From Syncephalis plumigaleata (taxonomy: Eukaryota > Zoopagomycota > Zoopagomycetes > Zoopagales > Piptocephalidaceae): DNA of 64,000 bases. A model generated the notes under the pieces. That model did no database searches. It worked only from the letters and a program-made list of their open reading frames with translations, and was not told the origin of the DNA. Position numbers and translations under genes: made by a program. Location of the stretch: positions 1,116,001 to 1,180,000 of the forward strand of contig JAIXMF010000001.1 of NCBI GenBank assembly GCA_025201365.1. Reading direction: 5' to 3'. Of the stretch, positions 48,775 to 62,546 are shown one piece after another (within the stretch, counting starts at the first letter, position 1; the number at the start of each line of letters is the position of its first letter).

Positions 48775-51109
48775 TTAATAACCAGCATAAGCATTCGAGC
48801 TATTGTCATTGTAGATGTTGGCAGTATTTGCGCTGGTGCTGTCGACTTGGGCAGGTGTAGATGTAGGTGGAGTGGTCTCATAAATGTCCACTGCACCTTG
48901 ACTGGCTACTTTTTGATACGTATTCTGGTTAGTAGCAGGTGGTGGTGGTGGTGGTGTGGACGCGATGTTGGTAGCTGGTAGAACGGCAGCAGCGGGATAT
49001 TCACCATAGGCAGGATGACCGGCAGGATAAGGTGTGGCGTATTCGACGGACACAGGCTCATCGCCATAGACATCGCTACCAGCCGAGGATGGCAGGCTAG
49101 ACTCGTAAACATCCGTGCTTGCCGAGTCTACGGCAGACGAGGTAGTGTTGCATGGTTCCGTACCAGCTGAGATCGTCTCTGTGTACTTTACAACAATGAC
49201 GGTCGTCTTAGTGACAGGCTTTGTAGTATCGCAATCGCATGGTTCCTTAGTCTCGCCCGTACTCTCAGCATCAGCTGGAATAGGAGCTGGAGGGGAAACT
49301 TGAATAGGAGCAGGAGCAGGAGCAGGCTCTGGCATTGGAACCGGATCTTGGGCAATGTAGTTAGTACCGCTGTAGATATCTTCACCTGATGGAACACTAT
49401 CATCACATGGTGTTTCTTCCACTGTGACCGGGATTTGCTCTACAATTGGAGCTGGGATTTGCTGTACAACTGGAGCTGGAGCTGGAGCCGTGTAAGTGTC
49501 AGGAGTAGAGTATGTATCGGCACCAGAAGAAATGGTATCATTGCATGGTGGTTCTTCAACTGTAACTGGAGCTGGAGCCGGAGCAGTGTAAGTATCAGCA
49601 CCAGAAGAAATGCTGTCATCACAAGATGTACACTCAGTTGGAGTAGTAACAGGAGGTGGAGCAGGAGCTGTGTATGTATCGGCACCAGAAGATACAGTAT
49701 CATTGCATGGCGGCTCTTCCACTGTAACTGGGGCTGGAGCAGGAGCAGTGTATGTATCAGCACCAGAAGAAATGCTGTCATCACAAGATGTACACTCAGT
49801 TGGAGTAGTAACAGGAGCAGTGTATGTATCGGCGCCAGAAGAAATGGTATCATTGCATGGCGGCTCTTCAACTGTAACTGGAGCTGGAGCTGGAGCAGTG
49901 TAAATATCAGGAGTAGTATAAGTATCGGCACCAGAAGAAATGCTATCATTGCAAGATGTACATTCAGTTGGAGTAGTAACAGGAGCAGTGTATGTATCGG
50001 CGCCAGAAGAAATGGTATCATTGCATGGTGTTTCTTCTACTGTAACTGGGGCAGGAGCAGGGGAAGTGTATGTATCAGCACCAGATGATACAGTATCATT
50101 ACAAGATGTACATTCAGTTGGAGTAGTAACAGGAGCCGGAGCTGGAGAAGTGTAAGTATCAGCACCCGACGATACAGTATCATTGCATGGTGTTTCTTCC
50201 GCTGTAACTGGAGCTGGAGCTGGAGCTGTATAATCATTTGCGGTGTAAGTATCAGCACCAGAAGAAATGGTATCATCACATGGTTGTTCTACAACTGTAA
50301 CTGGAGCTGGAGCGGTTGTAGCGTAGGTTTCTGCACCGGATGATACAGTATCATTGCATGGTGTTTCTACAGTTGGAGCTGGAGCCGTGTAACTAGTATC
50401 ACTATAAGTATCAGCACCTGAAGTGGTGGTATCGTTGCATGGCGTCTGATTGTTAGTGCTACCGCCATAGGTGCCCGTTTCATAGACATCCGTGCTAGCA
50501 TTGGTGTTAGTACTGGCACTACCACAGGTAATCTTGACATCCGGCAAGATTTGCCAGAAATCCTTGGCACCACCCACTACCACAGCACGAATGATCGAGT
50601 CTTCACATCGATCAGGTGTCCAGGTGAAAATGGCATTGCCTGGTTTGGGATCCGGTGACGAGTGCGTAATTACACCGTTTGCACCAACCGTTAAATCAGC
50701 GTCACAGTTGGGTTTATTGGATTTGAATCCCTCTGGTATGTTAAAATTGCCATTACGGATCTTGTCATTATTGGCACCTTGCACATACATCAATAGACCT
50801 CGATAGGATGCGGGATTCTGCAGTAGGATCTGCATCGGCTGACCAACCTGGAAGGTCGTCGACTGTGGAACAAGTCTAAATTAACATATGACAAATGCAA
50901 ATAATGTTCATGGTAAGTATACGATTAATCGCCACACACGCTCTCCTTCCCATTATTTACCTATATCCCAAGTCTTGACTCTGACCTCCCATCTTTGCGA
51001 TACGTTCTGAACGAATCACACATGCCGGAGCACCATTGGGAAGCGCAACTGCAGCACTGACCAAAATCAGTGTTTGCACTGCAACAGCATAGTTTTTCAG
51101 TAAATGCAT
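48775..51109 (-). CDS. Secreted Reeler-domain protein with Cys-repeat tail
   Basis: Two exons (51109-50961 and 50875-48775). The N-terminus MHLLKNYAVAVQTLILVSAA is a signal peptide followed by LPNGAPACV, the typical start of a Reeler domain. The domain continues with PMQILLQNPASYRGLLMYVQ, GNFNIPEGFKSNKPNCD, ITHSSPDPKPGNAIFTWTP and FWQILPDVKITCGS, to about residue 190. After that come about 13 imperfect units of C-N/D-D-S/T-x-S-S-G-A-D-T-Y-x-A-P, then Pro-rich sequence and an ordinary C-terminus ending SSNAYAGY without a GPI-like hydrophobic tail. Reeler domains occur in secreted, often defence-linked animal proteins and in some fungi. Cell-surface or wall localisation is inferred. Confidence 0.88.
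49350..50460 (-). repeat. Coding tandem repeats, Cys/Ser/Gly/Asp-Thr-Tyr units
   Basis: About 13 units of roughly 22-30 residues share the core C-N-D-T-I-S-S-G-A-D-T-Y followed by TAPAPAPVTVEEP-like linkers. Units alternate between P-C and C-T-S-C starts, so single and paired cysteines alternate. Period multiples of three leave other frames open over the array; those are shadows. Confidence 0.88.
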
Positions 51110-52803
51110 AGTGGAGACGTAAATGAACTAGTGTTATGAGAGAAATGCAGTCGCCGCCAGGGCGATATGTATCAATTGATAGGGATGAAAGTGTAGAGAG
51201 AGAGAGAGAGGGAGAGAGAGAAAAAAGAGAGGCGAATGAAGAAGTGAACGGTCAGTCGATATAATCCAAGGCGAAATGGGTAGGAGGTGGATGCGTTTAT
51301 ATATGGAATTGTCGTGGAAGTCTCAATTGATGTGAATTTAGGCGGGCGGCAATTTGTAGCTGGGTCGTTTTTGGTTTGGCAATGTAGTAGTAATTTGGGA
51401 AATCCAATTATCTAATGTGGTTGTTTGAAAAGAACGTTGTAGTCAAGAGCGTAACACGATCAAAAAAAGGCAAGTCAATGTTGTTCAATGATATAAAGAT
51501 CGAACAATAAAGGCATATATTTGAATTGATAAATCGTGGAAATAGTAGTTCGTTGCATGTAGCGGTGAGGAGGCAATCTCGTTGTATACATGAAATGTGT
51601 CCATTTTATGTCATTAGAAGTGCGTCATGGAACATATACCGGTTAATTTCCCGATTACCAATAGTAGAACCGGATTTATAATAGCAATTATCCTTACTCC
51701 TTATTTGGCAATCAGAATTACCTAGTATATTGTTGCATAAAACACTCCGAAAAATGTTAATTCAATCAATCTAAATGCCGCATATTTACCACTCAGTTTG
51801 GAGCGAGATATCAAGTAGTTATTCCATTAGAAGCGATAGAAAGCTTAAATCGTATAGTATTTGTGTGCATGTATGTATAAATTAAACGCATGGCATTAGA
51901 AACACGGGTGAGATCTATAGTTAATCCACAGGTGTCGCTATTTCTTTTCATGAAACATCAACTGATAGCCGGAGTGATCATTGTAACAAATGCGACTTTT
52001 ATTACTTTTCATGGATTATACCAGATGCAAGTTACTTGTTTTGCTCGCACTATCAGCGGAATACAACGAGAATGTAGAGATTGACTCGTTCGAACAATAG
52101 AAATAGCATTACAGTTATATTTAGCATTTTATGGATGTGATACAATCATAGAAGAACCTAGTCGAATCCATACGATTGCCAAGAATTCAAGCATCTTGTT
52201 ATTTATAACAACTAGAGTATTCATACAGTATTGTTATATAAATATATAGAGTGTACAATAATAATAGTCACTCTATTTGATTACCTAGAACTTATCTTAC
52301 TAATACAAGTTAATATAAATAAATAGATATTATATCCATACAATATACGTATATATTGATCAACAAAACATATGAAATGTAATTAGCAGTAAGATACAGC
52401 GGTAATATGTTTAAATTACTTTATTAGCAAATTTATATCGAATTACATATATGATCATGTTATGACATTCTAATTTCATGACACATCTGCTGAACGACGT
52501 CACACGTGTTGACAAAAGACAAATTATGAGCCATGATTGGTAAGTGGAAAAAAAGAAAGAGTCATCATCATCATCATCATTATTATTATGGTTCCGTGAT
52601 GTGATGTGATGGTGGATCCATATTCATACGCTGTCCTCTGTTTCTTTCTCTGTCATTATTACTATTATTGTTATTACTATTGCCGCTCTACACTATTACT
52701 GCGTTATTGATACACTTATGCAGATCACCATATTACGATTTGTTCTCTGTTCAGATTAGTTTATTTCGTTTCTCTTTCTGTTTCTTTTTTGTAATTATTC
52801 GTC
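51110..52803. other. Intergenic region, about 1.7 kb
   Basis: Between divergent starts of the Reeler gene and the RING gene. A GA microsatellite (51195-51230) reads as a CT tract on the Reeler sense strand. The middle (52080-52480) is very AT-rich. A T/C-rich tract (about 52740-52800) precedes the RING gene. Short frames have no recognised homology. Confidence 0.5.
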
Positions 52804-55800
52804 ATGCAGCCACACCAACCGTATATTGAACAATCGAGTTCACAACAACCACAACAGCAGCAATCGCAACAACAGAACAGCAACAACAACAACAACAATC
52901 ATCGCAACACCATCGTGCCGACAAGCCACGTATGGCTAATGGAAAACAACCAGCTCACCGATCGTACGATAAGCCATACTCCAGTCATGTCGGTCGTTCT
53001 AAACAACGAGCATTGCCTGACGTGCTAATGCTCAAATCGGAGAAGGTTCTTTGCTTCTGTGGTTTACCTGCTACACGCACGGAATCACCGGATATTGGTG
53101 GTGTATACGATTGCCATTTTATGAACACTACGTTTCTGTCGGATAGCACGTCGAATACGTGTGCAGGGGGGATCCAACTACAAAAAGGGCTGCAGGCCAG
53201 TCGACGTGTACGCGTGGCAGAGACAGCGAAACGTTTACTAGGTGAATGCAGTCAGTATAACAATGGCGTTGGTGGTGGATCCTCCTCGTTTACAATACCT
53301 GAACTGAAATCGAGAGACACATTCCCAACTTGGAGGCGAATTGGCAATCGCATCCTGATCGTGAATCCCCACCTCTACCTGAATTACACGCGCGTTCTAT
53401 GCGAAATGCATTGCGAAAACACTGGGAGAAAACGATAGATCCGCCTGTTTGTAGTTTTCACGTTCATGAAGACGCGTGGGATGAGATTCGTGAACAAGAG
53501 TGTGCCTGGTATGATTATACGTGTAGTAAAAATCGTCCGAGTAGCTCGAATGAGCCATCGCTTATACGTCCATCGGAAATCTATCCGAGACCGGCCTATG
53601 AGAACACGGAGCTGATGTTGTGCCCCTGGTTCAATGCTACTTTCTGTATTGCTTTTCGCGCGTTCTCCCGTGGACCACGCCGAGTCATGCAATTACCAAC
53701 GTGCTATTGCGGTGATCCAGTGGTGGAGGATCGTGAGTTTCCAGGATCGTGCAATGGACGACGCTATCGATATGTATGCAGTCATGCTAAGGAAGGTCTA
53801 CCGAATCGATGTGCCTGGATTCTATGGGCCGAGCATATACCCTTTGAACAGCCGCAGCATTTACGACATCCCGTGGGTCCTGTCAACACTAATCCCGAGG
53901 ATAATCAGATTCTCAATGAACGTCGTACTTCATTACATGATGTAAGTATACAATGTTATCACATTTATTTAGCTAACAATTAGACAAATAGAATAATGGA
54001 GGGATTGCTGGTATACATGTCAGACCACCGGATCCAATTGTTACCGGATCCACCAGCAATTATCATGGTTCTAGAGATCAATGCGTGCAAGCACCAATGT
54101 CCTCATTAGCGATGTCATCTACCGTTCAACACCAGGCTAGCGAGCAATCCCCAATAAGTGATGAGGATGGACCGGTATGGATATCGAATAGTAATCAAGT
54201 TGCACCGTCAAGACGCAAGAAAGCGAATACTACTAATAGTACTAGTAATAGTAATCATCAGGTGGAGACATCCAATGATGTTGTTAGTCAACAGGCAAGA
54301 GCGTCTACTTCCTCGAGTCAATCCTATTCACGACGAGGTGCATCATCGAGTACACAAAATATAAGTGCTACTACCAGTGGTTCAGCGAATAATGAAGTAG
54401 ATTCGTCATCATCACTAACTAATGGCACTGCAAGACGAAAGAACAATAAGAAAAAGAAGCAACCTCGTAATCAGTATGGTGAAGCAGCTTATACAGAACG
54501 TGTGCACAACCATTCCAATTCCACAAGTAACAACAACAACAACAATAGCAGTAACAGTAGTGAAACTAATACAACAAGAGAGACGCGTCAATCCAGAACA
54601 CTCGTGTCAACCGCAGTTCAAACGACACGTTCACGCACGACAAGCGAGGAAAGAACAGCGTCATCTAATGCACATGTACCTATATCTGATTATAATTACC
54701 GTCCAATACATCTACTTACCCACCACATTCTACGTCCCCTTTGGCTGCAACTTATACCAACAATGCATCAACATCAGCAACATCAACACCAGCAACATCA
54801 GTACCAGCATCAACATCAGTATCACGCACTCATGGATATGGTTACAAGTCAAACACGCATCATCGAGGTAATAATGCCAATGTTAATGGATATGGTATGG
54901 CACCTACATCGTCGCCATTATCACCACCACCACCACATCATCATCATCAGCAGCAGTAGCAGTAGCCACAACATCAAATGATGTAGCTATATCCTCTTCA
55001 ACACATTCTAGTATGACAGTAATGGATACAAGGAATACAGCAACATCTCCTCCAAATCGTACACGAGGGTTTAGTCAGTCATCGAATAATCCTAATTATG
55101 GTAGAGTCAATGTCATATTACCTCCACCTATTGAACCTACAATATCTGAAGTAGTAGATACTCGTACTCATTACACTACAACTACTCTGAATAATGATGA
55201 ATCTGATTCTAGTTATAGAAATCGAAATAGTCATCGTAATTCTACTACTACTACTACTACTACGAACAATAGTAATAGTAATACTGCCTGTAATCATTGT
55301 AATTGTCATTTAGAATCACGTCAAATAATCGATCTTCTGTTATACATGAATCACGAGAGGAATCCACCAATTATACTGGTCAATCAACAACACATTCCTC
55401 GTATTATCCTTATAACAATAATGTATCTACAGAGGAAGAAACGAGACGTAATTCAACTCGTTGGTCGAATCAATCTACAGAGCCACCGTATGCCTCAGGG
55501 TCAACTAACGATCGTGCCAATAATGCTACTGCAACAGCTACTACTACTACTACTACTACTAGCTCGTTTACGCGTACTGCACCGCGTGGACGTGCACCAT
55601 TACCACCACCCTTACCCGATCCAATTGTGACTAGTCGTGAATCTGTAGCGGTAAACATGGGATCTAACATGGGAGTATCTACATCTACATCTACATCGAC
55701 TGCAACAGTAGCTACATCTACAATGCCCCCACCCATACAATCATCTAATCCCGAGGATATCCCATTACCCATTGGTATTGACGCTCAACGAGATGCTTTC

Positions 55801-56289
55801 CGTCGTTTACAAGAGGAACTACTACAGATGAAGCATACCAATCGACGATTACAAAATGAGAATACTTACTTGCATCAAGTGAATGAGCAATTAGAGAGTA
55901 CTCATACGGAATTATTACAAATGACACGTAATCAATTAGTACATCTCGATAGTAATACGATATTGAATAGTAATACTGCCACTACTGCCACTACTACTAC
56001 CAATATTACCACTAGTATGAATGAAGGTGAAGATATTGCTAATAACACTAATGCCGCCAATGTTACTACTCTCTCATCAACGGGTGTCAGTTCACTAGAG
56101 GACAATGCATCTCAAATATCCATTCCTACCGAGTGGCGTTGTCGTATTTGTTATGAGCAACCAATCTCACAGGTTATCATACCATGTGGACATGCTGTTG
56201 CCTGCGAGAATTGTGCACTCTCCTTTAGTGATCACTGTTGCGTATGTCGTAGTCCTATGACACAAGTCATTCGCTTGTATTTTGGTTAA
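52804..56289 (+). CDS. Cys-rich protein with C-terminal RING finger
   Basis: The C-terminus (about 56135-56289) is a RING of the IAP/MGRN kind: CRICYEQPISQVIIPCGHAV, then C-E-N-C, and C-V-C-R-S-P, ending VIRLYFG, so ubiquitin-ligase activity is likely. A coiled coil (LQEELLQMKHTNRRLQNEN) precedes it. The N-terminal half has two related Cys/His modules: CFCGLPATRTESPDIGG...CHF with CSFHVHEDAW and ECAWYDYTC, and CPWFNATFC with CYCGDPVVEDREF and RCAWILWAEHIPF. I do not recognise these as a named domain. Between them and the RING lies Ser/Thr/Asn-rich disorder. Introns are about 53255-53317, 53941-53990 and about 54867-54955. One-base frame changes seem present near 52870, 54715 and 55310. Confidence 0.75.
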
Positions 56290-56657
56290 TGTGAAGCAGA
56301 TCTATTTTATTTTACTTTATTTTATATAATAATCAATGAATAAAGATATCAATGAATATCAATGAGTGAGTGAGTAAGTGAATGAACAAACAAATGAATA
56401 ATGAATAAATGAATGCGCGCCTATATATGAGCTTATATATATATATGTGTGTGTGTGTGTGTTGTGTCTTTATCTTACAGACATACCCCATCTTGTATCA
56501 TTATAATGAGCGTGTACTATAATACGCTACCTTCATCATGTAGGATGATGATGATAATGATAATAATGATCAAGTAGATGGGAGAGAACAAGAAGAGTGT
56601 GCGTCTATCCATACATATATAAATATGATATTCCTCTTGTGTATATATCATCTTATA
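56290..56657. other. 3' spacer between convergent genes
   Basis: About 370 bases, AT-rich, with AATGAATGAA-type repeats (56330-56410), a TA/TG run (56436-56463) and an ATAATGATAATAATG patch. No gene seen. Confidence 0.5.
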
Positions 56658-59600
56658 TTAATGGAAAAAGTAACTACTTTTACTGACTGATTTAACATCA
56701 AATTGACCACGCGGAGGTAATGGTGGGAATTCAATGTCAATCCATGATGATTTGGAAGTGATAGCAGTAGTACTTGTAGTAGTAGTAGTACTTGTGGCAT
56801 TATCGGTAGTAGCTGATATAGTATCTATTGGGGTCATTTCTTCATCTTCATCTGGATGTTCATCTGCTGGAGCCATTGGATCTACTATTGTTGTTGTTGT
56901 TGCTTCTGTTGATGTGCTATCACTGATATCACTAATAGTAGAAGTATCTTCAGTGGTGAATAATGCTTGCATATCATTACTATTAGTATCAGTGGTAGGA
57001 ATGGTAATTGTTCATCTGTCAATTCCGTGGCAGTATTTATCGATTTATCCGTAGATGGTTTACCAAGAATACTGGCAGGCATCTTATAACCGGCATATCG
57101 TTCAATAAATTCATTACGTAGATTCTCCATAATGGGTTGACTATGCAATTCGATGAATTGATCACGTAACAGTGCACTCATCATGTCAATATCACAAGCG
57201 TGTGTCCAGTAACTATCGTGTACGGCAGCGAATGTAAGACCATGCTTCTGACAAGCGATAGCTGACAAGATCATATGTGTTGCATCGAGTGAATGAACAA
57301 AATTGGGAGGGAAGGCTGTACGTTGTTTCTGCGCATTCACCGGTGTCTCTACATTGGGATCGGATACTGTAATGGATTGTAACACGGTTCTTACCTAATA
57401 TTACAATGATCAGTATGTTTGCTAATGGTAATAGTAACAAGTAATACTTACTAATCTACGATTACTCTTACGATAGGGTTGTACAATAGGTAGACCCAAT
57501 GGTGTGGTCCATATAACACTTGTCATCAATTGATTACGTCGATTATTGGCACTACTACTCCTAGTGGGTTTGCCGCTAGATTTCTTAGTAATTGTTTTAC
57601 TAGTCGATTTCTTGTCGGTAGATGTTTTTGCGTCAATTGCTTCATTTGGAATACTCTTTGCGATACGTCGTGCCGATTCACTAAGCCAATCTTGTAGGGC
57701 GCGTGCACCTTCAAACATCTCGCCTAACGAGTTAAACACCTGATGCGTTAGATAGGTGGAGTAACGCCAGATATTCTCCTCTGGCAAGTCATCCAGTTCC
57801 TTTAGTCGATTAGCAATTTGATCGCGTGCCCCGACAAATGTGACACCGTACACGTTAGTCATGACTGTTTGTTTGACAATCTATTATAGTTGTAATGGTG
57901 AATATGATAAGTTATAGTGCAATGAGTAATCGATCAATCACTATTACCTTTCGATTAATCTTGCCCTTGAGCGCTACAGCCTCCTCGACTCCGTTGGCTG
58001 CCTGGTCATCAATGGCCTTATTAACGAGGTTACAAACACCGGTGTACACATCTTGAGGGAAATCTGATGGTAGTAGATTAACCTGCGTGGCACCCTGTAC
58101 ATCACCACCTAATGCGGCATAATGTTGTAAACCATTACAGGTACCATCCTAAGTAGTATACAATATTATAGTTGATTAATTGATTGGTAAGTTATGATAG
58201 TTTGCATAGTATCGTGTACAATAATCCTACCTGATGAATGGGCAGACGACTCTTGTATTCCAATGGGTTAGGTGATCTTAGAGCCTCTGTTAGTTCAACA
58301 CAAGCAGCCAGGGCTTGCCAGGCATCTTCTGCCTTGAGCCACCATTGACGTCCCTATTATATATATATATATATATATATAGATTAGTAAATACACATTG
58401 ATATCAATGGCTACTTACATGAATAGGATTATCAGCTGAATCAAAGATATCCTCCAAGTGTAGATCTACAAATTGAATACGCTCTGTAAATGAATGTCTA
58501 TAAACAACCAATACAGTTAGTTAATTAGTTAGCATGTCAATTATTAGTTGTACTTACTTATCATAACCGGCTAAACTGGCAAGTTGAATCTTTAACCAAT
58601 TCAATCCCTTCTCTCCTAATGGTTTACCCTCGGCAAATAGCAGTAGACCACGACAAATATCATTGCCTAAATGATTGAATAGCGGTGGAATGGGATAGGC
58701 ACGTCCTCGGAAGTCAAGATTATGCGGGAAGTAGATAGTCTCGCCTACAAACTGAATAATAGTATGGTTATTTACAATGAATATTAGTCATTTATAGTAA
58801 GGGTAGTCACAGTTCTACTTACAGATCGAGCAATTTCAATCTTGTAATTGACATCACAACGTTGCGAGTGATGATTACGGAAATCGGTTTCCAATTCTTA
58901 ACTGAACTATGCCATTTACGTGTTTCCTCATAGTTGTCGGGTTTAATCTCAGGTTTAGGCGGTAGATCAAGACTCTCCATTAATGATGGAATACATGGAT
59001 ATTCTTTACCAGAATTCCATGCATAAAGTGCAACATTAGGATTTTCTCATTAATCATCCATGGTGTACTACCCAGTACATCTAATCCATTGAGTACATGA
59101 CCGATACGTCCCTGATTCGATGCCTCTTTAAGGTAGCGATATTGCTCGGGTGATTCTTTAATACGCATACACACACCTAATAATCGAGTTAGATGTTAAC
59201 TTATTATTACTAATGAGTATTACTACGTACTATGTTTTGACAAGTAACCGCCACTATCGAAGCGAACCCATGGTCTTGGAGTACTAGCATAGGCAACATA
59301 CGTGGATCCAATGCTTCTTTAATCGAGTCACGTGAAAACATCTCAGACAACTTGGGATGCATTCGAATGGCACCCGTTCGATGACCTTGTGCAAATATAT
59401 AGGTATGGAAGAATGCATCGGTCTCAATTTTACTATGTTTCCTCATAAATATTAGTATGCTACATTATTACTAATGTTATATAAATATACTTGCGTTATA
59501 GTATTTGTTGCAGGATCTTTTTGTGTTATTGGGATTTTAGCCACAGTCATCAGCAATGAGGAGAGGAGTGATCCCAGCTATATTGATCGGGTGGTTAGAC

Positions 59601-61583
59601 AACGGCATCACTAAATGGTAGTTCATGTCTAGTTACCTTAATGCGTACTGAGGTAGGCCAGTTAGGTAGCCAGTTTTCATTGGGACTATCAGCTAGTACT
59701 TTGGCCTGTTTTTCACGCTCATCAATGTCAAATAGTTTGCCCGATGAGTAGAGCGCGTGTAGATTCATACGTTTTGCTTTCTATTAATGTAATGAGTATT
59801 GGGCAAACCTTGATATAATAACAATAACCTACCAAGAAACTATTATCCTTAGCGCGTAGTTGTTCCGCGCAGTATTCTTGTTCGATGGCGCGTCCCACCT
59901 CGGATACCGCTCGAGCTGTCTTCATACCACCAACAATACCACCAGTGCTGTGTAAGCGTAGCATATGTTGAATGGTCAATATAGATAGGCGTTCCGCGTC
60001 AATGAGAATGATAAATGGTGCACACACATTGCGTGTTGTTTCTTTTTTGGCTAATGACAATGTAGATAAATACATAGATACATATAGTTAACTCTTTGCA
60101 ATGCTATCACACTTTGTCGGTAATCACTTACTTCCGATAACTTGATAGGCTCGCGCTTGTTCCTGTTGAATAAGCGGACCAACTCTTGATGCCATTGCCA
60201 CATTAATCGTCGGATTGAGATAGAACTCATCTTCATGCCGACAAACTGTTCATCGCTAGCGGATTTCAATCGTTCAATCGATGCCAATAAAGCTTGTTCT
60301 TCTAGACGTAGCTGACGTTCATACCGATCGATATCCTTGGCTGCAATCGGATCTAGCGCACGTTTCAGTAGACGTAATCCCAATACCTATTATGTAATGT
60401 AACATAATGTATAAGTTATATTGACAATAGAAAGCAAGTCATTATAGTTCAACTTACATTCGTAGATCGTGCCTCTGGTAGATTATTAGGTGAAGATGTA
60501 GGAATATCAATGGACTTTATCGGGCTATTTGACGGTTTAATCGCATCCAGCATATCTACAGTAATATTGGATTCTTCAGGTTGCTTTTGTATATCGAGTT
60601 TACTGGCTGTCTTTCCTTTTTGTCGAAATAACTAGTGGCAATATAGAATAAATGTCAGTTCAATGTGTCATGTCTATAATGGTAAAGCGTAGTGTAATTA
60701 CATTAAGTGCTTTTAGATCCTCGTCTGACAAATGTCTATTAGCGATTAAAGCATTAATGTCGTGACCTTCTTTGAGTAATTCCCGTAAAAGAAGCTTAGC
60801 GGTACCCGTTGTTTTATCCCTATTGTTAGTAATGTGAATATAGCGACAATGATTAATAAGAAATACTCAAATCTACTCGTTTATCTTCGACAACTACTTA
60901 CCTAAGCATACCCTTAATGAGAATTGCATAGGTGCTAATGTTAGGCTTTGCCCCGGATTTCTTCATATCATCGAACCAGTAAAGTGCTTGACGCGTATTG
61001 GGTCGACCCTTCTGCATGATGTACGCCTCGATGAATGCATTATGCAGATTAGTATCGATGAAACGCGATTGATGAATCGGTTTATTCTTCGTTATGTGCT
61101 TCAAGATAGTATGCGCACGATCGATATGACCACTCTTTAGGCAGACTAGCATGATGGCGATTTGCTCCTCAATATCCGGCATCTTCTTGCCCATAAATAT
61201 CTGATTGGATGGAATAACCAATGGCTGTTCTACCGATTGCTTGTCTGTTACAGTAGATGCCATGTTGGATGCATCATACTGATGTGTCGTATGAATGCTA
61301 TCAGCTGGTATAGTTGGCAGTACTGGTTGCTGTTGTTGCGGCAGCTGTTGTGGCTGTATCAACGGTGTGGCTGCCGCAGATTGATGACGCTTCAACAACA
61401 TGACAGCAGGTGTTCCTATAGCGTGACCATCGATTGTCGAGTCATATCGACGCTTAGGTCCTACATGACCACTTATCGACCATGTACTACGACGAATAAT
61501 GTAAAAGTAGGAGTGGTAGGAGTTGTTGTAACGAACTCTTTGGAGATTCGTTTCGTTTGACGGTAGATCCACTGGGAAAGCAT
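56658..61583 (-). CDS. RPO41: Mitochondrial DNA-directed RNA polymerase
   Basis: Single-subunit T7-like polymerase that transcribes mitochondrial DNA. Motif A is [20 protein letters not shown] (about 58080-58145), with a catalytic Asp. The finger motif has [20 protein letters not shown] (about 57800-57895), and motif C is HDSYWTHA (about 57205-57230) with the second catalytic Asp. The conserved end is [11 protein letters not shown] and SSYFFH. The N-terminal domain carries a PPR-like stretch ([20 protein letters not shown], about 60930-61000). The start at 61583 gives [14 protein letters not shown], a basic mitochondrial presequence; joining it to the main frame needs one frame change near 61500. 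About 14 short introns occur, one holding a TA microsatellite (58358-58381). Between motif C and the C-terminus lies a Ser/Thr/Asp-rich insertion. Confidence 0.95.
58358..58381. repeat. TA dinucleotide microsatellite in RPO41 intron
   Basis: Pure TA run of about 24 bases inside a short intron. Confidence 0.9.
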
Positions 61584-62546
61584 TATGGACCACCAGGATC
61601 GTTTCTTGTATACTAAATATGTCTCTATACACGCAGCTATGCCAGATTCTCTTCGTGAAAATGACCTAACAACGTTAAAAGAAACAATACATCGAACAAG
61701 CAAATCAAAGTGTGAGTGTGTATGCGCGTGTATGTGGAGTAAGAAATATCTCCGTGCATATAAAGCGCGATTAATAAAATAAAAAAATAAAAAAAATAAA
61801 TTTCCCAGTCTTTATTTTATGGATCTTATAGTGTACGATCTTCATACATATTCCTGCTTGATAACTAGTAATGCATACTAGAATAGTAAATGAACTGGAT
61901 AGAACATAGTTTATACAATCATTAACAAGCTAATCTTTTTATTCTATTAGTATATCTATCTATCTGTTTATTATTACGAATATGATACATTAGCAGTTGA
62001 CATGTATCTTATAATATTCTATCCTCATTACAAATGCTCATCTAGTGTATACAGAATACGAGTAAATTATTCCTATAACATTTACGTAAAAACTAGCAAA
62101 TATAAACTGTGATCCTTCTTTCCCATCCTTATTGGTTCTCACGTGGACCAATACTTCATTTACACACACACACACACACTTCCCTTATTCCTCACATTCC
62201 TCACTCACCACTCTCGTCCCTTTATCAAACCTTCACCACCTCCTTCTCTCTCATTTTTCTCCTCTATTGACCAGTTCACCCACCCACTCAAACACATAAC
62301 TTTTGTGAATGAGCGTGTGCGTGTGTGTGTGCGAAGTGAGTGTAAAAGCTAGCGTAATAAGTTCAAAGTGTTTAACAAGGGTTTCCACCCCAAACCAACA
62401 ACGACCACACCTTCAAAAATCGAATAGTCAACACGGTTTATCACGATTATTGCGCTTCTATAAATACGCTCTGTGGTAGTTTCCCTGTTTTCTTGATTAT
62501 TACGCACTTCAATTGCTCAGGGACACGCCACTTTATATAGTGCATT
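61584..62546. promoter_or_regulatory. Divergent promoter region, RPO41 / SNF2-like
   Basis: About 960 bases between divergent starts. A CA run (62162-62179) and a long C/T-rich tract (about 62178-62300) lie upstream of the SNF2-like gene. The A-rich AATAAAAAAATAAAAAAAAT region is at about 61775-61800. No gene seen. Confidence 0.5.

Noticed and set aside
49435-50155. Long plus-strand open frames rich in Trp/Ser opposite the Reeler gene
   Set aside because: They are the antisense reading of a repeat array whose period is a multiple of three. The minus strand has the signal peptide, domain and consistent splicing.
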